Below, piece by piece: positions 62,065 through 64,000 of a DNA stretch of 64,000 bases. The first letter of the stretch is position 1. Every line of letters starts with the position of its first letter. Source of the DNA: Providencia rustigianii DSM 4541 (GTDB lineage Bacteria; Pseudomonadota; Gammaproteobacteria; Enterobacterales; Enterobacteriaceae); the NCBI RefSeq assembly GCF_000156395.1, contig NZ_GG703819.1, forward strand, positions 115,194-179,193, in the 5' to 3' direction. The position numbers and the translations under genes were made by a program. The notes under the pieces are model-generated. The model did not search any database. It was given only the letters and a program-made list of their open reading frames with translations, and was not told where the DNA came from.

Positions 62065-62101
62065 AGGCCCAACGAAAAGAACTAACATCTTTGTTGGGCC
62101 T
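62065..62101. promoter_or_regulatory. Inverted repeat before ssrA-site integrase
   Basis: AGGCCCAAC (62,065-62,073) and GTTGGGCCT (62,093-62,101) form a nine-pair stem ending 19 bases before the integrase start. A further AGGCCCA half-site lies just upstream. It is a candidate operator for autoregulation or an arm-type binding site. Confidence 0.5.
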
Positions 62102-62120
62102 AAACGCATGGAGATTTTTT

Positions 62121-63362
62121 ATGGCAAGAAAAACTAAGCCATTAACCGATACCGAAATCAAAGCATCTAAACCACAAGACAAGGACTATCAGCTGTATGA
62201 TGGTGACGGACTCACTCTGCTAATCAAATCTAGCGGAAGCAAATTATGGCAATTCCGTTACTACCGCCCGTACACAAAACAAAGGACCAAACAAAGTTTT
62301 GGGGCCTATCCTGCTGTCACACTTTCCGATGCTAGAAAACTTAGAGCAGAATCTCGCTCATTACTGGCAAAAGATATTGATCCTCAAGAATATCAAAAAG
62401 ATCAAATAAGAAGTTCTCAAGAGTCCAAAACCAATACCTTTCGACTTGTTGCTAAACGTTGGTGGGAAGTGAAGAAGTCCACCGTCACAGAAGACTACGG
62501 TAACGATATTTGGCGTTCGCTTGAACGAGATGTGTTTCCCGCTATAGGAGATATCAGCATTACCGATATCAAAGCGCATATATTGGTCCAAGCAATACAG
62601 CCCGTTCAAGCCAGAGGTGCATTAGAAACCGTTCGTCGCCTTTGTCAGCGCATTAACGAAGTGATGATCTATGCTCAAAATACTGGCTTAATTGATGCTG
62701 TTCCAAGTATCAATATTGGTAAGGCTTTTGAAAAACCCAAGAAAAAGAATATGCCAAGTATTCGCCCCGAGCAATTACCGCAACTGATGCAAACGATGCG
62801 TACAGCTAATATTATCTTGCCTACCAGATGTTTGTTTATGTGGCAGCTACTTACCATATCCCGCCCTGCTGAAGCAGCTGAAGCCCGTTGGGATGAAATC
62901 AACTTCGAAACCAAGGAATGGAAGATACCTGCAGCTAGAATGAAGATGAAACGAGAACACACTGTTCCGTTATCTGACACTGCTTTAGCTATCTTAGAGC
63001 TAATGAAACCACTAAGTGATCATCGTGAGTTTATCTTCCCTAGCCGTATCAAGCCTACTCAGCCTATGAACAGCCAAACCGTCAATGCTGCTTTAAAACG
63101 TGCTGGGTTTAGTGGTGTACTGGTTTCACACGGTCTTCGCTCAATTGCCAGTACCGCACTCAATGAGCAAGGCTTCCCACCCGATGTTATTGAAGCCGCC
63201 CTGGCCCACGTTGATAAAAACGAAGTTAGACGTGCTTATAACCGCAGTGATTATCTAGAACAACGCCGCCCTATGATGCAATGGTGGGCTGAATTTATTG
63301 AGGAAGCTGATCGTGGGAGTATGATTAAGGGTGGAATAAGAGGAATATCGCTAGTTGGATAA
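62121..63362 (+). CDS. P4-type tyrosine integrase (ssrA site)
   Basis: The start is ATG 62,121 (MARKTKPLTDTEIKASKPQ) after GGAG, giving 413 residues. The N-terminal DUF4102-type domain (DGDGLTLLIKSSGSKLWQFRYYRPYTKQR...) is characteristic of P4-like integrases. Catalytic residues are Arg in ISRPAEAAEARW, His/Arg in HGLRSIASTAL, the AHVDKNEVRRAYNR segment and Tyr in NRSDYLEQRR. It is the sole recognised gene of the downstream element and appears intact. Confidence 0.93.
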   Translation: MARKTKPLTDTEIKASKPQDKDYQLYDGDGLTLLIKSSGSKLWQFRYYRPYTKQRTKQSFGAYPAVTLSDARKLRAESRSLLAKDIDPQEYQKDQIRSSQESKTNTFRLVAKRWWEVKKSTVTEDYGNDIWRSLERDVFPAIGDISITDIKAHILVQAIQPVQARGALETVRRLCQRINEVMIYAQNTGLIDAVPSINIGKAFEKPKKKNMPSIRPEQLPQLMQTMRTANIILPTRCLFMWQLLTISRPAEAAEARWDEINFETKEWKIPAARMKMKREHTVPLSDTALAILELMKPLSDHREFIFPSRIKPTQPMNSQTVNAALKRAGFSGVLVSHGLRSIASTALNEQGFPPDVIEAALAHVDKNEVRRAYNRSDYLEQRRPMMQWWAEFIEEADRGSMIKGGIRGISLVG

Positions 63363-64000
63363 CTTATGTGTATCAGCTCAAATTTTAGCTGGTACTATAA
63401 CTGTACAGAGTTATATATCATCCAGATGTCGGCTATGTGCTGTGATTTCAATCGACTGGAAGCTGGTCAAAGGAATGCAGCAGCGAAAAAAACGTCAAGG
63501 GTAAAAGTGGATAATAGATGAACCCCAAACGCACAACAAAGTGGTACGCCTTGATAATGCGTAGTCACGGGTTAAAGTCACGGACAAGGTGATGGAGTCA
63601 AGTCAAGAAAGGCTACTGGACATGTCAACGGTCGTCCCTGTGTTCTGAGCTTCATGGCAGGTGCAAATGTGCAGACCCAGCTCTGAAAGACAGTTGAGTA
63701 GGTGTCAGGGATCCAGAAGTATGCCTATAGCCAAGCCTGTTAAGAATGAGTAGACAGCGAACTTGGAGCAGCTCGATCTACAAAGCAGAGACGCAATGAT
63801 TTATTTCGTCTATTATCCATTTGTATAAATAACTTCTTTCGGTCAAAAGCGGTTAACTTGTGTTTACGACTATGGTGTGATTCAATCAAAATATTGCTTT
63901 TACCTTGGACTATTGAGAGCAGCATAAAGTGCCAATAAATATTGCATATGACCAGCCAATGACTGCAATAGAAATAGTAGGGTAGTATTAGCAGGTTTCA
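63363..64000. other. Gene-poor tail of the ssrA-site element
   Basis: About 640 bases show no convincing coding frame on either strand. The part from about 63,430 to 63,780 is GC-richer with many short repeats and stops in all frames, as in structured RNA or decayed DNA; the last ~180 bases are AT-rich. A small inverted repeat ATAACT/AGTTAT lies at 63,397-63,414. I see no RNA family I can name with confidence. Confidence 0.4.

Larger units (their letters stand above)
61912..64000. mobile_element. Second integrative element at ssrA (left end only)
   Basis: The element starts at the ssrA 3' end, carries a P4-type integrase pointing inward and continues past the window edge. Only about 2 kb is visible, so its size and cargo are unknown. 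It may be a prophage, satellite or genomic island; CP4-57-type and similar islands use the same site. Confidence 0.75.

Noticed and set aside
63740-63925. 61-codon minus-strand frame near the right edge.
   Set aside because: No ribosome site, no recognisable motif and biased composition in a region otherwise full of stops.
1-64000. CRISPR arrays, cas genes, retron or complete restriction-modification systems.
   Set aside because: No regularly spaced repeats of CRISPR type, no cas or reverse-transcriptase motifs; the methyltransferase and HsdR-N gene are solitary and far apart.

Overview
The window is a piece of an enterobacterial chromosome, most likely Morganellaceae and probably Providencia. 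This rests on conserved gene orders (acpS-pdxJ-recO-era-rnc-lepB-lepA, rseC-rseB-rseA-rpoE, grpE|nadK-recN-bamE, rnfH-ratA|smpB-ssrA), near-E. coli protein lengths, moderately AT-rich DNA and a tmRNA tag ANDENYALAA. The species call is inference.

Positions 1 to about 35,000 are a large temperate prophage whose left end lies outside the window. From the immunity region at 26.2 kb a leftward transcript (minus strand) carries cro, a YdaT-like regulator, replication genes (O-like initiator, DnaC-like loader, DnaB-like helicase), small accessory genes, an AbiTii-domain gene, a Ref-type nuclease and a Q antiterminator. It continues into a DNA methyltransferase, lysis genes (pinholin, SAR endolysin, Rz/Rz1), terminase, portal, head genes and contractile-tail genes (DUF3383 sheath, DUF3277 tube, a frameshifted tail chaperone, tape measure). 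Rightward (plus strand) come the cI repressor and an HsdR-N-like nuclease. A structured leader follows, then a RecE-like/Rad52-like recombination gene, Gp157, small genes, an HNH endonuclease and an excisionase that converges on the integrase. The layout is lambdoid but the virion is a myovirus.

From 35.1 to 61.9 kb is core chromosome: yfhL, acpS-pdxJ, recO, era-rnc, lepB-lepA, the rpoE operon with its anti-sigma genes, nadB, trmN6, an IclR regulator with hutG, gltS, a frameshifted srmB, a lipase-ankyrin gene, grcA, ung, grpE, nadK, recN, bamE, rnfH-ratA, smpB and ssrA. Readable regulatory sites include two LexA boxes before recN, two FNR boxes before grcA, a sigma-32 promoter before grpE and a sigma-E-like promoter before rpoE. 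From the 3' end of ssrA onward a second integrative element begins, with a P4-type integrase and then about 640 bases without convincing genes, cut by the window edge.

The most rewarding signals are DNA-level structures within the prophage. They are: three evenly spaced operators with consensus NNACAA-N6-TTGTNN between cro and cI and a fourth 2.1 kb away at the recombination promoter; nine TGCGCA hexamers in 155 bp inside terS (candidate pac site); 24-bp iterons plus a palindrome inside the O-like gene (candidate origin); a -1 slippery site with a 76-codon extension in the tail chaperone; a 15-mer GAGGCAAGACCAATG used as the translation start of many early genes on both arms; and a leader RNA region with a repeated ACCAAA(C)GCT motif in hairpin loops. 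Two candidate phage-defence cargo genes (AbiTii and HsdR-N) sit in the early and immunity regions.
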